64,000 nucleotides of DNA from Parietaria judaica (GCA_954871525.1 OX940872.1:27437746-27501745); one strand, 5' to 3'; shown: positions 8,064 to 19,830, numbered from the stretch's first letter. The notes: generated from the sequence alone by a model not told the origin. Numbers and translations are program-made.

Positions 8064-9357
8064 CAGGGGCGGACCTAGAAATTCACGTCGGAGGTGACAA
8101 ACTAAATTATATTGAAATAATTTTTAATTAGACAAGAAAAAATCATGTTAAAATAACACATTTTAATTAACTAAGTGATAATTTTGTTTTAATAACTCTT
8201 TTATTATTAAATTTTTAATTACTTTACTATTTCTCAAAATATAATCGGTTGCAAGAAATGTAATGTAATGTATATAGCTTGGTATATATACATATATATA
8301 TATATTTTTATCTAATCTTCGTAACAATTTATTATATTAATTATATTTATTATGTTAAAACTTTCAGTTAGTACATGTTGAATATTATTTACGGTTTTTT
8401 TTTTTTTAATTTTCAAATACAGATGTGTGTGAAATAAAGTTATAGTAATTCACCATATATAACATATTAATCTGTATGATACTAAGAATAGTTTGATAGG
8501 ATAATTTTATGAAATACTATGTAGACAGTGTGAAAAATAATGTTAGAATTAAAACCGGAGTATATAATAGTAAGCATAATAATACGAGAGAGATAATGGG
8601 TCCTACCATTAGTATATTTTAATTGTTCTTTTTGATTTGACGATTAAAAATAAGGGATAATAGTGGCATAAGTCCTCAACCTTTACTCAACTGGGGCGGC
8701 ATAGCCCCGACCCCATTTAATAGCGGTATAAGTACCAAAAGATGAATTCCGTCCATATTTGACTAACGGAAGTAGTCAACGTTTGCGCGGTCAGCTTCTC
8801 GTCAACGTGGACGCTACGTAATCCGACATGTCACCATACACGTCATCCTCGCGTCATCAAATTTAATGCAAAATTAATTGAATCCCTCCATCACCCTTAA
8901 TTTTGCATTAAATTTGATGACACGAGGATGCCGTGTATGGTGACATGTCGGATTACGTGGCGTCCATGTTGACGAGAAGCTGACCGCGCAAACGTTGACT
9001 ACTTTCGTTAGTCAAATATGGACGGAAATCATCTTTTGGTACTTATACCACTATTAAATGGGGTTGGGGCTATGCCGCCCCAGTTGAGTAAAGGTTGAGG
9101 ACTTATGCCGCTGTTATCCCTAAAAAATAAAGAAGACACCTTTTTCAAACGGCAAATAAGTGAATGTGGACCCACGTATTTCAGAAAGTACATCTTCTTC
9201 TTTGACTATTAAATTTCACTGTAAAAAAACCAATAACGTCAAGCTCTCTGAATAACATTTTTTTCCTCCAATGACGTATCTACCTATACATACATAGAAG
9301 AATATTTGAGTTGGGGGTGACATAAGCCACCCCCTTACAAGGCTGGGTCCGCCCCTG
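8064..9357. mobile_element. Non-autonomous hAT-like element, CAGGGGCGGACC ends
   Basis: The left end CAGGGGCGGACCTAG (8064) and the right end CTGGGTCCGCCCCTG (to 9357) are inverted copies over 15 bp with one mismatch. CAGGGGCGGA-type ends are typical of plant hAT elements. The flanking 8-mers (8056-8063, 9358-9365) no longer match. There is no transposase inside; a hairpin element is nested at 8653-9121. Confidence 0.65.
8653..9121. mobile_element. Foldback MITE forming a long hairpin
   Basis: The whole element is one near-perfect inverted repeat. It opens AGGGATAATAGTGGCATAAG and closes with the complement. The arms are about 225 bp and meet around 8878-8896 with a loop of roughly 19 nt. 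It is nested inside the 8064-9357 element. A second, arm-deleted copy lies at 33075-33937. Confidence 0.85.
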
Positions 9358-9524
9358 ATCATATATAAGATAAATATTTATGTGCTTATCCAACTATGTA
9401 GCATCTTTTCTTACTTAAATTGGAAAGAGACAAAAAATAGACGTAAAAATGTGTTGTCTCAAATTTGTTGATCACTTTAGTTAGTTTTGCCATAAATTTT
9501 ACTTTGGACATTTGTCTAGAGCTG

Positions 9525-9612
9525 TGATACGCGACGTCGCGACTCGTCGCGATGGACGTCGCCAAAATCGCGAGTTTGGGCGTCGCGACGTCGCGAGAAA
9601 TCGCGACCAAGG
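9525..9612. repeat. hAT left subterminal GTCGCGA repeats
   Basis: This is a cluster of CGCGACGTCGCGAC, TCGTCGCGATGG and similar words, several of them self-complementary (GCGACGTCGC). It is strikingly GC-rich in an AT-rich neighbourhood. It is mirrored at 13630-13757. It is a likely transposase-binding array. Confidence 0.7.
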
Positions 9613-10117
9613 GAAGAGTGGCGAGAAATTGCACGGGTTCTTCGATTTTTCTACTTTGTGGCATATGTATCTAGTTTTTTCCAGTGTTAAACTTAGTTAG
9701 TTTTTACCCGAATTTTATTATCAAACTTTATCAATAATTTCAAAACTATATTTACATATTTTTATTATTTATAGTAATTAATTTATTTCAAAATTAATAT
9801 TTAAATATGTTATATTATTATTTTGTAACATATTAATTTGTTTGATTTATATGTTCGTTTTTAATTTGTAACATATGTTAATAAATATTAATTTGTAACA
9901 TATTAATAATTTGAACAAATTTAATCAACAAATATATAATTAAATACGATAAGACGAGATATTAAAAAAAAGAAGTTGTATTATTCATTGTGAATATTAC
10001 AATAAGGTGGAAGAGAGCTGTAAATATTCAGTGTAAATATTACAAGATGCCTCACTAAAACCTCTCTTGTAAAACCCTCCTTAGGGACATAAAACCAAGA
10101 GAGGAAAGAGCACATCA

Positions 10118-12007
10118 TTACTCGGGGAACATTGCGTTGAATCTTTCCGTCATTAGCTCCAGATCGCTTGGCTCGGAGCGTTCGGCAATCACGGGGGGGT
10201 TGAACAACAAATCATTCAACACCACAATCTGCTCGACGTGTGTGTTGGTGGTTGACGCCCGCCGGTCGTTGATGAGATATTGAGCCGTGCTAAAAACGCT
10301 CTCCGAAGCAACGCTGGAAATGGGGATGGACAGTATATCCCTCGCCATTCTCGCCAATATCGGAAATCTGTCCCGTTGAATCTTCCACCACCTTATCACA
10401 TCGAACTCGTCGGAGTCTTCGTCGAATAGCAGGCCGTAGTAGCGCTTCAATTCTGTCGGTTGGCCGTCCGTGTCGCCCGCCAACGGCGTAGTGGATTCCC
10501 CGCGACTTACCCGTTGCTTGAGTCTCCGGCTGAAGTCGTATCCCGTCTTGGTTGGGCTTGCCATCACTGCCCTTTGCTCCTCCTGTGAGTTGAATTGAGG
10601 GAACCGTTTGTTGTATTCACTGTACAATTCATAAAAAGCTTCGTTAACAACATTAACATAATTACGATAATCCACCCTTATGTTTTCTCCGATCGCTATC
10701 ATCATTGGCCCATATGCATCCGAAACATGAGGGTCTAGAATAGCACCGAAGCAAAACGAAAACGGGGGTAGATCCCAATACGACTTGAATTTTGCAACCA
10801 TAGACTCAATAAGCGGCGAAATAATAGGGTCGTTTTCGAATTCTTTGAAAGCACACGAAATTTGATAAAGACCCGAAAGACCATGATTCAAAGAAGGTTT
10901 ATTTTGGTTAGAAAAATTTAAAGTAACAGCATAAAAAGGTTTGAGGAAAGCGAGGAATTTCTTCGCGGTAGCCCATTCCGCCTCCGTGATCCGCGCCTCC
11001 GGAGGGAGTTCCTGTCCGAGGAAATGGTCCAAAGGAAGCCTCTGTCTACACACAACTGAAATCATTAAATACGTAGAGTTCCATCGCGTATTATTATCTA
11101 AACCAAACTTATTAGCTTTATGATTGTGGTCTTTACAAAATCGTCTCCACCTATTGGTGGTCTGAGGATGCCGGATCCAATCAACAATGCCGCGTAATTT
11201 TTCAACATGGTGTGCAATATGTCCCTCGCCCGTTCGTGCAATTAAATTAATTATGTGACAAGCACACCGTTGATGTAAAATATTTCGAAACGGAGAAGCG
11301 GGCAACATTGTTTCCAAGATCATAATCGCGGCGTTGTTGCTTGAGGCATTATCTAAGGTAATTGAAATAACACGATTTTGTAAACCCCAATCACCAAATA
11401 ATTCAAATAATTTCTCGGCTATGTTTTTTCCGGTATGGCGACACTCGAAAGGCGATAAGTTTAAAAGTCGTTGACATGGATTCCACTCATCGTCGACGTA
11501 GTGGGTGGTCAAACTCATGTAATCATTTAAACTTGGACCGCTCCACAAGTCGGTGGTAAAAGCAACGTTTATGTTAGACATTTTGAAAAAATCGACTAAA
11601 AGGTTTTTTTGCAAATCATAAGCGGTTTCCATGTCCCCGGTATAAGTGGTACGGGAAAACTGCTGGTACGACGGATTAATCCTTTTCATATATCGTGTGT
11701 GGTTGGGATTTTCGACAAAACTCAGCGGAACGCCCGTAGAAAGAATCCATTCGAGTGTCCATTTCCGTAAATTCACAGCAGAAAGAGCACTTACCTGTGC
11801 TGTGTTTACCTCATCGAGCTCCCCGGTTGGGAAGCATACATTAGCGTGTCGGTTTAAGTATCCAGTTCCCCGCTCCCCCATTCCGTCTAGAATTGTCCCG
11901 CACTTTTTGCATGTGGCATTTTTAACACGCTCGCCTCGATCGTTGATGTGCCGATCTTCGTGAAAAAATTTCCACACCGGGGCCGTGTTTGGCCGTCCCC
12001 ACGCCAA
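10118..12007 (-). CDS. hAT transposase, BED finger and dimerisation exon
   Basis: This is an uninterrupted 629-residue frame. It starts with a zf-BED module: C33, C36, H54 and C58 are spaced C-x2-C-x17-H-x3-C. It ends with the hAT C-terminal dimerisation domain (about residues 535-605), containing IRWWK, FPILARMARDIL and the diagnostic IPISSVASESVFS followed by DRR. The middle has the RNase-H-like region expected of plant Ac/ricesleeper-type transposases (FTTDLWSGPSLNDYMSLTTH at about 150-170; ITLDNASSNNAA at about 215). It cuts and rejoins element ends in the nucleus. The first ATG is shown as the start, but an upstream exon at 12794-13249 probably belongs to the same protein, so this may be an internal exon. 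Confidence 0.85.
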   Translation of the reverse strand: MAWGRPNTAPVWKFFHEDRHINDRGERVKNATCKKCGTILDGMGERGTGYLNRHANVCFPTGELDEVNTAQVSALSAVNLRKWTLEWILSTGVPLSFVENPNHTRYMKRINPSYQQFSRTTYTGDMETAYDLQKNLLVDFFKMSNINVAFTTDLWSGPSLNDYMSLTTHYVDDEWNPCQRLLNLSPFECRHTGKNIAEKLFELFGDWGLQNRVISITLDNASSNNAAIMILETMLPASPFRNILHQRCACHIINLIARTGEGHIAHHVEKLRGIVDWIRHPQTTNRWRRFCKDHNHKANKFGLDNNTRWNSTYLMISVVCRQRLPLDHFLGQELPPEARITEAEWATAKKFLAFLKPFYAVTLNFSNQNKPSLNHGLSGLYQISCAFKEFENDPIISPLIESMVAKFKSYWDLPPFSFCFGAILDPHVSDAYGPMMIAIGENIRVDYRNYVNVVNEAFYELYSEYNKRFPQFNSQEEQRAVMASPTKTGYDFSRRLKQRVSRGESTTPLAGDTDGQPTELKRYYGLLFDEDSDEFDVIRWWKIQRDRFPILARMARDILSIPISSVASESVFSTAQYLINDRRASTTNTHVEQIVVLNDLLFNPPVIAERSEPSDLELMTERFNAMFPE

Positions 12008-12388
12008 GCCATGAGGATTAACTCTATTAAAACAAAAGGAAAATCAAAAATTTAAATGTCATAAAGTTTATTATTCATCATATTGATTTAATTAAAAGTT
12101 AAATAAAAAAGTTAACAAAATTAAAATGGTATTTCTTATGTGTGAAAATAATTATCAAACTCTTTTGGACGGAACTCCCCGAGGTTCCACGGCCAGATCG
12201 ACTGGAAAGGATGCTATGATCTCGCTTTAGGCCCAAGCTTTTCTAGACAGAACTCCCCGAGGTTCCCAGGCTAGCTTGGAGGAGATTGCAAAGCAAACCT
12301 TATTTAAAAACCAATCTTTCTAAGACACCGCGTAATCCAATAAGAACTTTATAATTATTATCACACATACAAATTACCTTTTTAATTT

Positions 12389-12731
12389 TTTTAACTTATT
12401 TAAGTAACCATTTAAAGTTTTATTAAATTAATATGATTAAATGATTATTAAATCTCAAGAAATTCGTTTCTGATGTGGAAGATCAGTCGGAACCGCAACC
12501 ACAGAGCATACTAAGACTTTCAAGAGACGTGGCAAATTAATTAATTAAAATAAAATAATTAAATTAAATTGGAAGGTTTTTAACTTATTAAGTAACCATA
12601 TAAAGTTTAATTAAATTAATAAGATTAAATGATTATTAAATCTCAAGAAATTCGTTTCTGATGTGGAAGATCAGTCGGAACCGCAACCACAGAGCATACT
12701 AAGACTTTCAAGAGACGTGGCAAATTAATTA
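12389..12731. repeat. 150-bp tandem duplication inside the hAT element
   Basis: About 150 bp (12389-12543) recur nearly unchanged at 12578-12731, including GATGTGGAAGATCAGTCGG and CTTTCAAGAGACGTGGCAAA. It lies between the two transposase exons, so it would be intronic. Two copies of a shorter phrase (AACTCCCCGAGGTTCC) sit nearby at about 12170-12270. Confidence 0.75.
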
Positions 12732-12793
12732 TTTATTCTAAAATAATTATAATAATAATAAAAATAATATTAAAATAATAATAATTAAAATAA

Positions 12794-13249
12794 TTACCCC
12801 GTTTCCGGTCGCGGACGTCGAGCACGTCGAGGACGTTGGACGGAGCCTTCGCCGGTTTCGTTGATCGAGAGTGGAGAACCATCGTGGTACGAGCCAACAA
12901 CAGAGGAATGGTGTGGGCCCTCCTCTTCGGCAAGATTGCGTCTTTGAGGCGGTTCCTCCGGCGGTTGAGATGGGCCCTCCATACGGTCGTCGGCGGGTCC
13001 TCCTTGAAACAAGAGTTCAAAAAATGGATCGGTGGTTCCTGCCTCCCCACATCGACGTAGCGTGCTGCTGTTGACCATTGATGCCGGAACGTGCGTCGGA
13101 TAATTTGGATTTGGTGGGGAGGGAAGTGTTTCTACAACGGGAATGTAGCCCTCGGGCGTAGGTTGCGATTGCTCCCCGGCATTAAAATCAGGAAACAAAT
13201 CCCTAGCCGCCCTACGACCCCCGGAACTACCACCGCTTCTTCGAGACAT
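12794..13249 (-). CDS. Probable 5' exon of the hAT transposase
   Basis: The ATG at 13249 begins MSRRSGGSSGGRRAARDLFP. The 151-residue product is proline-, serine- and arginine-rich with low sequence complexity. It ends at GGGTAATT, a plausible GT donor. It is inside the hAT element, on the same strand and upstream of the BED exon. Leader exons of this composition are common in plant hAT transposase genes. I could not find an acceptor near 12028 that joins cleanly in frame, so an additional small exon or a different donor is possible. Confidence 0.5.
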   Translation of the reverse strand: MSRRSGGSSGGRRAARDLFPDFNAGEQSQPTPEGYIPVVETLPSPPNPNYPTHVPASMVNSSTLRRCGEAGTTDPFFELLFQGGPADDRMEGPSQPPEEPPQRRNLAEEEGPHHSSVVGSYHDGSPLSINETGEGSVQRPRRARRPRPETG

Positions 13250-13841
13250 AATGAGAAATTTGAGAACTTGAGAGCTTTAGAGGGAAAAAACTTAGAGAGT
13301 TGAGAGAATTTGAGAGAGAGTTGGAAGATTGTTGGTGAGGAAATGAGGGTGGGAGAGGTGGTATTTATAGGATTTGAGAAGAGAGTTGGGTGGGTGAATA
13401 ATTATTGAGGTGGGTGAAGTGGGTGAATAAAGTTGGGTGAAAAATATTGAAATTTGAAATTTTTGGGTTGGAATTCGAGTAAAGTGGGTAAAAATTATGG
13501 TTGAGTAATTAATTTCGGGTAAAATTCGGTTGAAGAGTGGGAATTAATGCCACAAAATAGCACACCACACGGATCGCTGACGTGGCGCGTTGTGGGCCGT
13601 CGATCGTCTCACGCGGATCAGCCCCTCCCACGTCGCGACGAACAGCCCACGTCGCGACCAGTCGCGACTTTCACCCCATAATCGCGACGAGTCGCGATGG
13701 CTCCAAATTCGCCGCGACGAGTCGCGACTGTCCCATAATCGTCGTGACTCGCAGCTCTACCTGTATATGATCAAGTAGGACTTTGCTGAAAATTAACCGA
13801 CGTCCGTTAAATAAATTGAACGTGAACATGCATCGCTTCGT

Positions 13842-13935
13842 ATTTGTTGGCTTTAGTTGCTTTTGCCGTTATTTTTCATTTTGGATCGCTGCCGCCTACG
13901 TTGGTCAAAGTTTGGGTATTTTTCCGTAATTATTT
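13842..13935 (-). mobile_element. Remnant of hairpin-type MITE
   Basis: The complement of this stretch reads CAAACTTTGACCAACGTAGG, GCGGCA, then AAAATGAAAAATAACGGCA. It follows the left part of the element at 56093 word for word with small changes. Only one arm is present. Confidence 0.5.
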
Positions 13936-14293
13936 CATTAGTTATTAATACAGTAATACATGATGATTCCAACCAATCTCAATATTCCAATAGAATTACT
14001 CTCACACAAATAGCACTGTGAATTGCAAACCCTGAAATTACGAAGCCCACAAATTCTCTGAAGTTATCTGTTCCAACTGACATCGACCATCCTGCATTCC
14101 TGCTGAATGCATGGATATTTTTTACGTTCTATGTATATGTATATATATATGTATATCAGTGTATGGATGAAGTTCTGAATCCAGAAAAGTACTAATAAAG
14201 CCCATACACAATAAGCACAGCTTCAGTACCTTTCCCATATTAAACGCATTTCAAACCCTAACAAAACCACGTAGAAAGTAATTACATGCAGCC

Positions 14294-16396
14294 ATGCAGG
14301 CCTCAGGCTTCATGCTCGGTGCGAAGGCTTACCCTTTGTGGGCCCCCCCACCGGCTAGTGTCGGACGAGTCTCTGCCGTGGCAGTTGCTCCGGCGAGCAT
14401 GGGCCGTCGGAGGAAGCACTCGCTGCCTGCACAGAAAGAGGAGGTGTTCAAGTCGCTCGAGGGGTGGCTCTCAGAGCGGGTCCTGCCGCTCCTCAAGCCC
14501 GTAGAGCGGTGCTGGCAGCCCAGTGACTTCCTACCCGACTCTTCCCGTCCCTCAGAAGAGTTCCTGGCTCAGATAAAAGCACTTCAAGATCGGACGGCTG
14601 AGATTCCCGACGAGTACCTGGTAGTGCTCGTCGGAAATATGATCACAGAGGACGCGTTGCCCACGTACCAGACCGTAGTCAACACCCATAACACGACCAG
14701 AGACAAGACTGGCGCGAGCCAGAGCCCGTGGGCCCAATTGACCCGCGCATGGACCGCTGAGGAGAATCGCCACGGAAACTTGCTCCGGTCCTACCTTTAC
14801 TTGACGGGTCGGGTCGACATGAACATGATCGAGCAGACCATGCAGTACCTGCTTGGAGCTGGACTGGTGAGCAAGGGTGAAGATTTTATACCCGTCCAGG
14901 ATACTGGTTTTGAAATATATTTTTTCTTCAAAAATACCGGTAAGTGGCGGATTTATTAAGGGCCGAGCGGGGACGGCCGCCCCCACTTGATTCAAATCCG
15001 TAATTTTTAATGAATAAATATATACAAATTTATTAATATATATATTAAATGTATCATAACATAACAAAGTTAATACTTTGATGTAGTGGCTATATTTTAA
15101 CTCTCTCTCCTTGAAGACCAACGTTCAATTCCCATTGACATCATTTTTTAATATTTATGATCCCTATTATTAATCATCTCTTAATATAAAGATTATTTTA
15201 TTATACACTAAACTATAATATTTGTAATTGTATCACTAAATATTTTATCAATTATTAAAAATTAATTATAAAAATTTTATTTATTATATTATATGCTAAA
15301 AATTTCGGCTTAATTTTTTTCGCCCCCTCTTGGCATAATCCTGGCTCCGCCCCTACCGATAACAATATATTTAAGTAAATAGTTTCTATTTCGAGTTCTT
15401 ATATTTATTATTGATAAAAATAAATCCTTGATTTCCGGTATCGGTTATCGGTATAATATCAATTTTCTATGTCCTTATACTTTTACCGACGCATGAATGC
15501 GTTGGAACAATATTACATTAAAACTTCGATAAATTAATATTCAATTTTGAATAATTTTGATTAAATTATTGGATTTTTATATAAAGATTTTATTGTTTTG
15601 GCAATCAAATTCCTGCCTGTAAAACCCTCATCGTTAGCGTGGTAATTAGTCAAACGGCGACCTGTTTTTTATGGATTAAGTGTCGATGAGGAATTTTTGT
15701 GTAACTATCTTTTTTTATTTAGATTTACGTTTGGGTGCTATAGTTTCATTTAATATTTTCAATTCACAGTCGTCCACGCTCTTTCATGTCGTTTATGATT
15801 AAGTCTCATAACACGATGTCGTTCGACAGGACCTGGGATCCGAGAATCACACGTACTTGGGTTGCGTGTACGCGGCGTTCCAGGAGCGCGCAACGTTCGT
15901 GACGCATGGCAACACGGCGCGGATGATGAAGAGCTTCGGCGACCCCGTGCTCGCGCGCATCTGCGGGACCATCGCGGCAGATGAGAAGCGCCACGAGAGA
16001 GCCTATACGAAGATCTTCGAGAAGTTTATCGAGGTGGACCCGGACGGTTCCGTTTTGGCCGTGGCGGGCATGCTACGGAAAAAGATCACCATGCCAGGGA
16101 ACTTTATGTATGACGGGCACGACCCGGGGCTGCACGACCACTTGTCGGCGGTGGTTCAGCGGCTGGGCGTGTACACGACGTATGATTACGCGGACATAGT
16201 GGAGCATCTGATCGGGGAGTGGCGGCTGGAGAAGCTGGAGGGGCTGAGGGGCGAGGCGAGAGGCGCGCAGGACTTTGTGTGCGGGCTTGCGCCGAAGATA
16301 AGGAAGTTCCAGGAGAAGGCGGACGAGCGCGCCCGGAAGATGGGCCCGGTCAGCGCCAATTTCAGCTGGATATTCAACAAAGAAATCCTGTTGTGA
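14294..16396 (+). CDS. Stearoyl-ACP (acyl-[acyl-carrier-protein]) desaturase, plastidic
   Basis: This soluble plastid diiron enzyme introduces a cis double bond (delta-9 in the classic enzyme) into stearoyl-ACP using ferredoxin and O2. There are two exons, 14294-14866 and 15830-16396, with phase-0 GT-AG junctions joining LLGAGL to DLGSEN, giving 379 residues. The N-terminal ~40 residues look like a transit peptide. The diiron ligands are present in EENRHG (156-161) in exon 1 and DEKRHE in exon 2, and the family core [15 protein letters not shown] is intact. The second ATG (14294) is used because the one at 14286 is out of frame. It resembles the Arabidopsis DES/SAD paralogues rather than clearly FAB2. 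The intron holds a small hAT insertion. Confidence 0.92.
14943..15353. mobile_element. Small hAT-like element in desaturase intron
   Basis: This 411-bp insert has ends AGTGGCGGA and, inverted, GGGGCGGAGCC. It is flanked by TACCGGTA (14935-14942) and TACCGATA (15354-15361), an 8-bp target duplication with one mismatch. It has no coding content. It lies wholly within the intron and leaves both splice sites untouched. Confidence 0.75.
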
Positions 16397-17395
16397 ATTA
16401 GGTAAACCGCGAGGAGTGTTTTGTGACCATATGTTCTTATTTTAGTAATATATGTAAGAAATTCTCGCAAAATTAGAATGTAAAAAGCTAGTGTTAGTAA
16501 CTAAGTTATAAGGTTGTAAAAAAAAAAACCTAAGTTATAAGAGTGAAGCAAAATATGTTAGAAATAAAAATAAAAATCAAGAGTATATAAAATAATTATA
16601 TAACGAGAGTCTTGACCCCTTATTTATTACTTGAGATTGATTATATCTTGTACGGCCGCAGTCCGTATTAGTGGCGAAACTACTGTTTGTATTCGGATGA
16701 CTAGATTAATTTTTTTATCAAAATGATATTTTGCGGGTTTATATTTAAATTTAGTAAAAATTAAGCGAGGTTGAGTTTTAATTTTTTCTTTTTCTTTTTC
16801 CGAAGGGGGTCAACCCGACCCACTTTGTGCTTACTTCGGCCCCTGGTCTGTACATACTGTATACATGTTTTATTTTGTTATTTAATCTTGGCTGTATGTA
16901 TTATATATGTTAGATACATATTATTTGTATCATAATAAATTAATAATAATGCTAATCGGCAGAATTAGTCTACGGTAATGTACACGTAAAACTTATCAAT
17001 TTAAAATAGATGTGAATGGAGTCGACCACACATTTATAGGTATATCAGTGAATTAAAGTCCATTTAATAGTAGAATGTATAGGCCATTTTTATTTTCTTA
17101 AATTGTTTTAAAAATGACTTTAAATATGAGTGCAACTTACGGTATCTCATTATTAATCATGAAAACAAATGCATTATTCTCAGTATAACACAATAATATG
17201 CTCCTTATTAATTTCACAGAGTGTTCGAATACTAAAAAAATCAAGTTCACCCTAAACAGTGCCAAAATTATAGATCTAGACCAAAATTTATAAGCAAGAC
17301 AAATACAAAGAATTGCAATGGTACATACATACACAAGCAAGCAAAAAGATAAAAGAGGAGTTATATTCAACAGAAATTTTAGAGACACGTGGCCG
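16397..17395. other. Intergenic, AT-rich
   Basis: This separates the convergent desaturase and HIPP genes. I see no gene or clear repeat. Both 3' untranslated regions must lie here. Confidence 0.4.
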
Positions 17396-18314
17396 TCAAA
17401 GGATGTTGCACTGGCCGCTTTCGTGGTGGCCATACGACGTGTTGCTGACGGGGATGAGTCCGCAGTCGTTGCAGCAATTAGGCAACATGATTGGTGCACA
17501 ATATATCTTTGTCTCTGGCGGCTTCGGTGGCCCGACAGTCACAACTTCTGCAAATCTTTTCGCCTTCCTCAGCTGTTGTACTATCAGCACGGGGTCGACG
17601 TCCCCAATCACCGTCAACGTCCCTTTTGCCGCATCTGCCATCACCTGGTTGATCCCTGCTCACATTTTCAAAACCCCCTTTTCATGAAAAATGGGACTCG
17701 AAGCCGGAATTTTAATTAAGGGTAAAACATGTTCCAAAAAAGGCCTCTACATTTAGTAAATCCAATTATATTTAATATATATGTATATATACACACGAAT
17801 ATTAAAACTTAATCAACATAAATTAATGAACAATTGCTTTGAGGGATATTTAATGATCTTATTGAGCTCGTTATTTAAACTAAAATTTGGAATTAAAAAC
17901 TCGAAAAAATCTTGATTCTAAGGGCCAGCAAATTTACGCGACTCCGGTTCCCTCACCCTGAAAGCCGAACTGGTTTTAATACAGTTCTCGATAACCACTT
18001 TTATATATGAAAATAATAATAATACGTCCTCGTAATAACCAGGTGTTTAATTTTCACCCTAACCTTACTCAGCTAATAAGAAGTCAAACACGCGTTTGTG
18101 ATTCTTAGCTTACCGGAGAGCTTCGTGACCTCCTTGAGCAAGTCCTTCTTGCACTTCTCGCAGTTGATGTTCACTTTCAAAACGGTTTTCTAATGTAAAT
18201 CACACAAACACAACCGATGTTATAGAAAATATTCCATTCAATTTCTCGTATTAAATATATAGAACATAACTAGTATTTATTTGCTTAATACGTACGTACC
18301 TTGACGGGCGACAT
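17396..18314 (-). CDS. Heavy-metal-associated isoprenylated plant protein (HIPP)
   Basis: Three exons (18314-18300, 18189-18114, 17655-17396) join in frame to give 116 residues beginning MSPVKKTVLKVNINCEKCKK. The HMA fold is complete: the metal-binding CxxC is CEKC, followed by LLKEVTKLSGINQV and then GTLTVIGDVDPV. The protein ends in CNIL, a CaaX box for farnesyl or geranylgeranyl attachment, which defines the HIPP family. Such proteins bind copper, zinc or cadmium, and some act in stress or pathogen responses at membranes or in the nucleus. The five-codon first exon and the intron inside the HMA domain are typical. All splice sites are GT-AG. Confidence 0.9.
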
Positions 18315-19830
18315 ATTAAGAAACGGCTCAAGAAGGGTTTGTAGTAGAGATCAAGCTACACAATCAGAACTTTTCGTAATGATTGCAAAGAGTTCGATAA
18401 GTACTTATAATTATACGTATATGACAACGTTCTATACATACATATATATGTATATATACATATATATATATAGGCGTTGGACAGTTAGTTTGGTGGAAGC
18501 ACTCGCGATTCAACGAGCGTGTCACCTTTCAAGTAGGTCCAGAGTGATCCATTTGCAAGGACTGACCACTTAATTTAATGCAAGAAAATGAATAAATATA
18601 TGCTTAATGGGGTTTTAAGACTTTGACTGGGTAATGATATAAAGTCAATCATTTGTGGAATCCTAGTTGCGAACGAGTAGGTCAGACTCAGAGCCACTGG
18701 GAATGTTTTCGTCCCATACTGCTTGGTGGAAACCAAACGATGTTAACTTCTACCTTTCATACGGCATATATACATAAAGATTTCATTTCATATACATATA
18801 AAATGATTACAAATGAAAGGAGAATTACCACTTAGAAACGTTTGATTTGATTAAATTGGTTTGTTGCAAAGTGAACACAGAACCGATAAACCACCGGATA
18901 GTGTAATTTTATGATTATATCGAGTAGTTATGCAAATATCAATACGTATATATATTAGATTTAATAGGTATACCAAGAATTGACAAGTGTAATATTAATA
19001 TAAATTTACAATGATAATAATTATTTATTTATGGGATTGAGGAATTAATTACTGATGCTCAAATTTTTATTTTTATTTTTAACAACCCAGTACATATATT
19101 CGCCGGCACCGAGCTACAACTACTATTGTTGTCTCTGTCGCTCTGTTGACTTCGCAAATGTCTTGACGTCGTCCAACGATTTGATTAGGGATGGAGCTTG
19201 ATTTAAGATTTTTCTTATTTAATTATTTTATATTTCTTTCTTAATTCAATTTATACATTTTTTTATTGAGGCAGTTCAGTTTGGATTTTTAATTAGAACT
19301 TTCAGTTTGAATTTTCTAATAATATTTCATTAATTAACTTTCTTACAAATAATTATATGAAAATATATTTGATTATTTTTTGGGAGTCCCTAAAATTTCG
19401 GAGCCCTAGGCACGTCCCTCGCCTACAAAGAAGGCCGGCTCTGTATATTTCCACGAAAGTGCTCACGGAAAATTTTTTCATAGAAACTTCGTCAAACCCA
19501 TAGGAATGCCAAAACCTGGTGGCGGAGACGACATATAACAAGGAGTATTTTGCACCGTTTCCATCCAAAAAGTACAGGGAGTTTGTGTGAAAGTGTGCCC
19601 GGCTAGCCCAAAGAATATTATCACTATTTTCTAATTTCAGAGGTAAATTATATATAAAAAGTGAATTAAAAGGTATGTTTCGGTAATATATCAAATGCAA
19701 ATTAATCCAAATACTACTATTTTTTTTTCTTTTGAAGTCAATCCAAATACAAATATAACAAGTTACGCAAGGCAAGATGAGAAGGGATGACGTAGGCAGT
19801 GTTATTTGGCACGTGATCACCTACCTACGT
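18315..19830. other. Intergenic with AT repeat and transposon end
   Basis: Positions 18437-18475 are an AT-rich microsatellite. An end-like sequence (GCCGGCTCTG, to about 19443, with AGCCCTAGGCACG inside it) resembles the edge of a CAGAGCC-type DNA transposon. No gene is recognised; the minus-strand frame at 19353-19820 has no family resemblance. Confidence 0.35.

Larger units (their letters stand above)
9518..13758 (-). mobile_element. hAT DNA transposon, apparently near-complete
   Basis: The ends are AGAGCTGTGA (left) and, inverted, AGAGCTGCGA (right, ending 13758). Both subterminal regions (about 9525-9612 and 13630-13757) carry many copies of a GTCGCGA/TCGCGAC motif in both orientations, the usual layout of hAT transposase-binding sites. 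Inside is a BED-finger transposase on the minus strand with an upstream exon. The flanking 8-mers (ATTTGTCT, ACCTGTAT) agree at 5 of 8 positions, so the target duplication is decayed or the boundary is off by a base. At 4.2 kb it has the size of an autonomous element. Confidence 0.75.

Noticed and set aside
9386..9700. Frames reading RDVATRRDG and similar on both strands
   Set aside because: They are translations of the GTCGCGA subterminal repeats of the hAT element.
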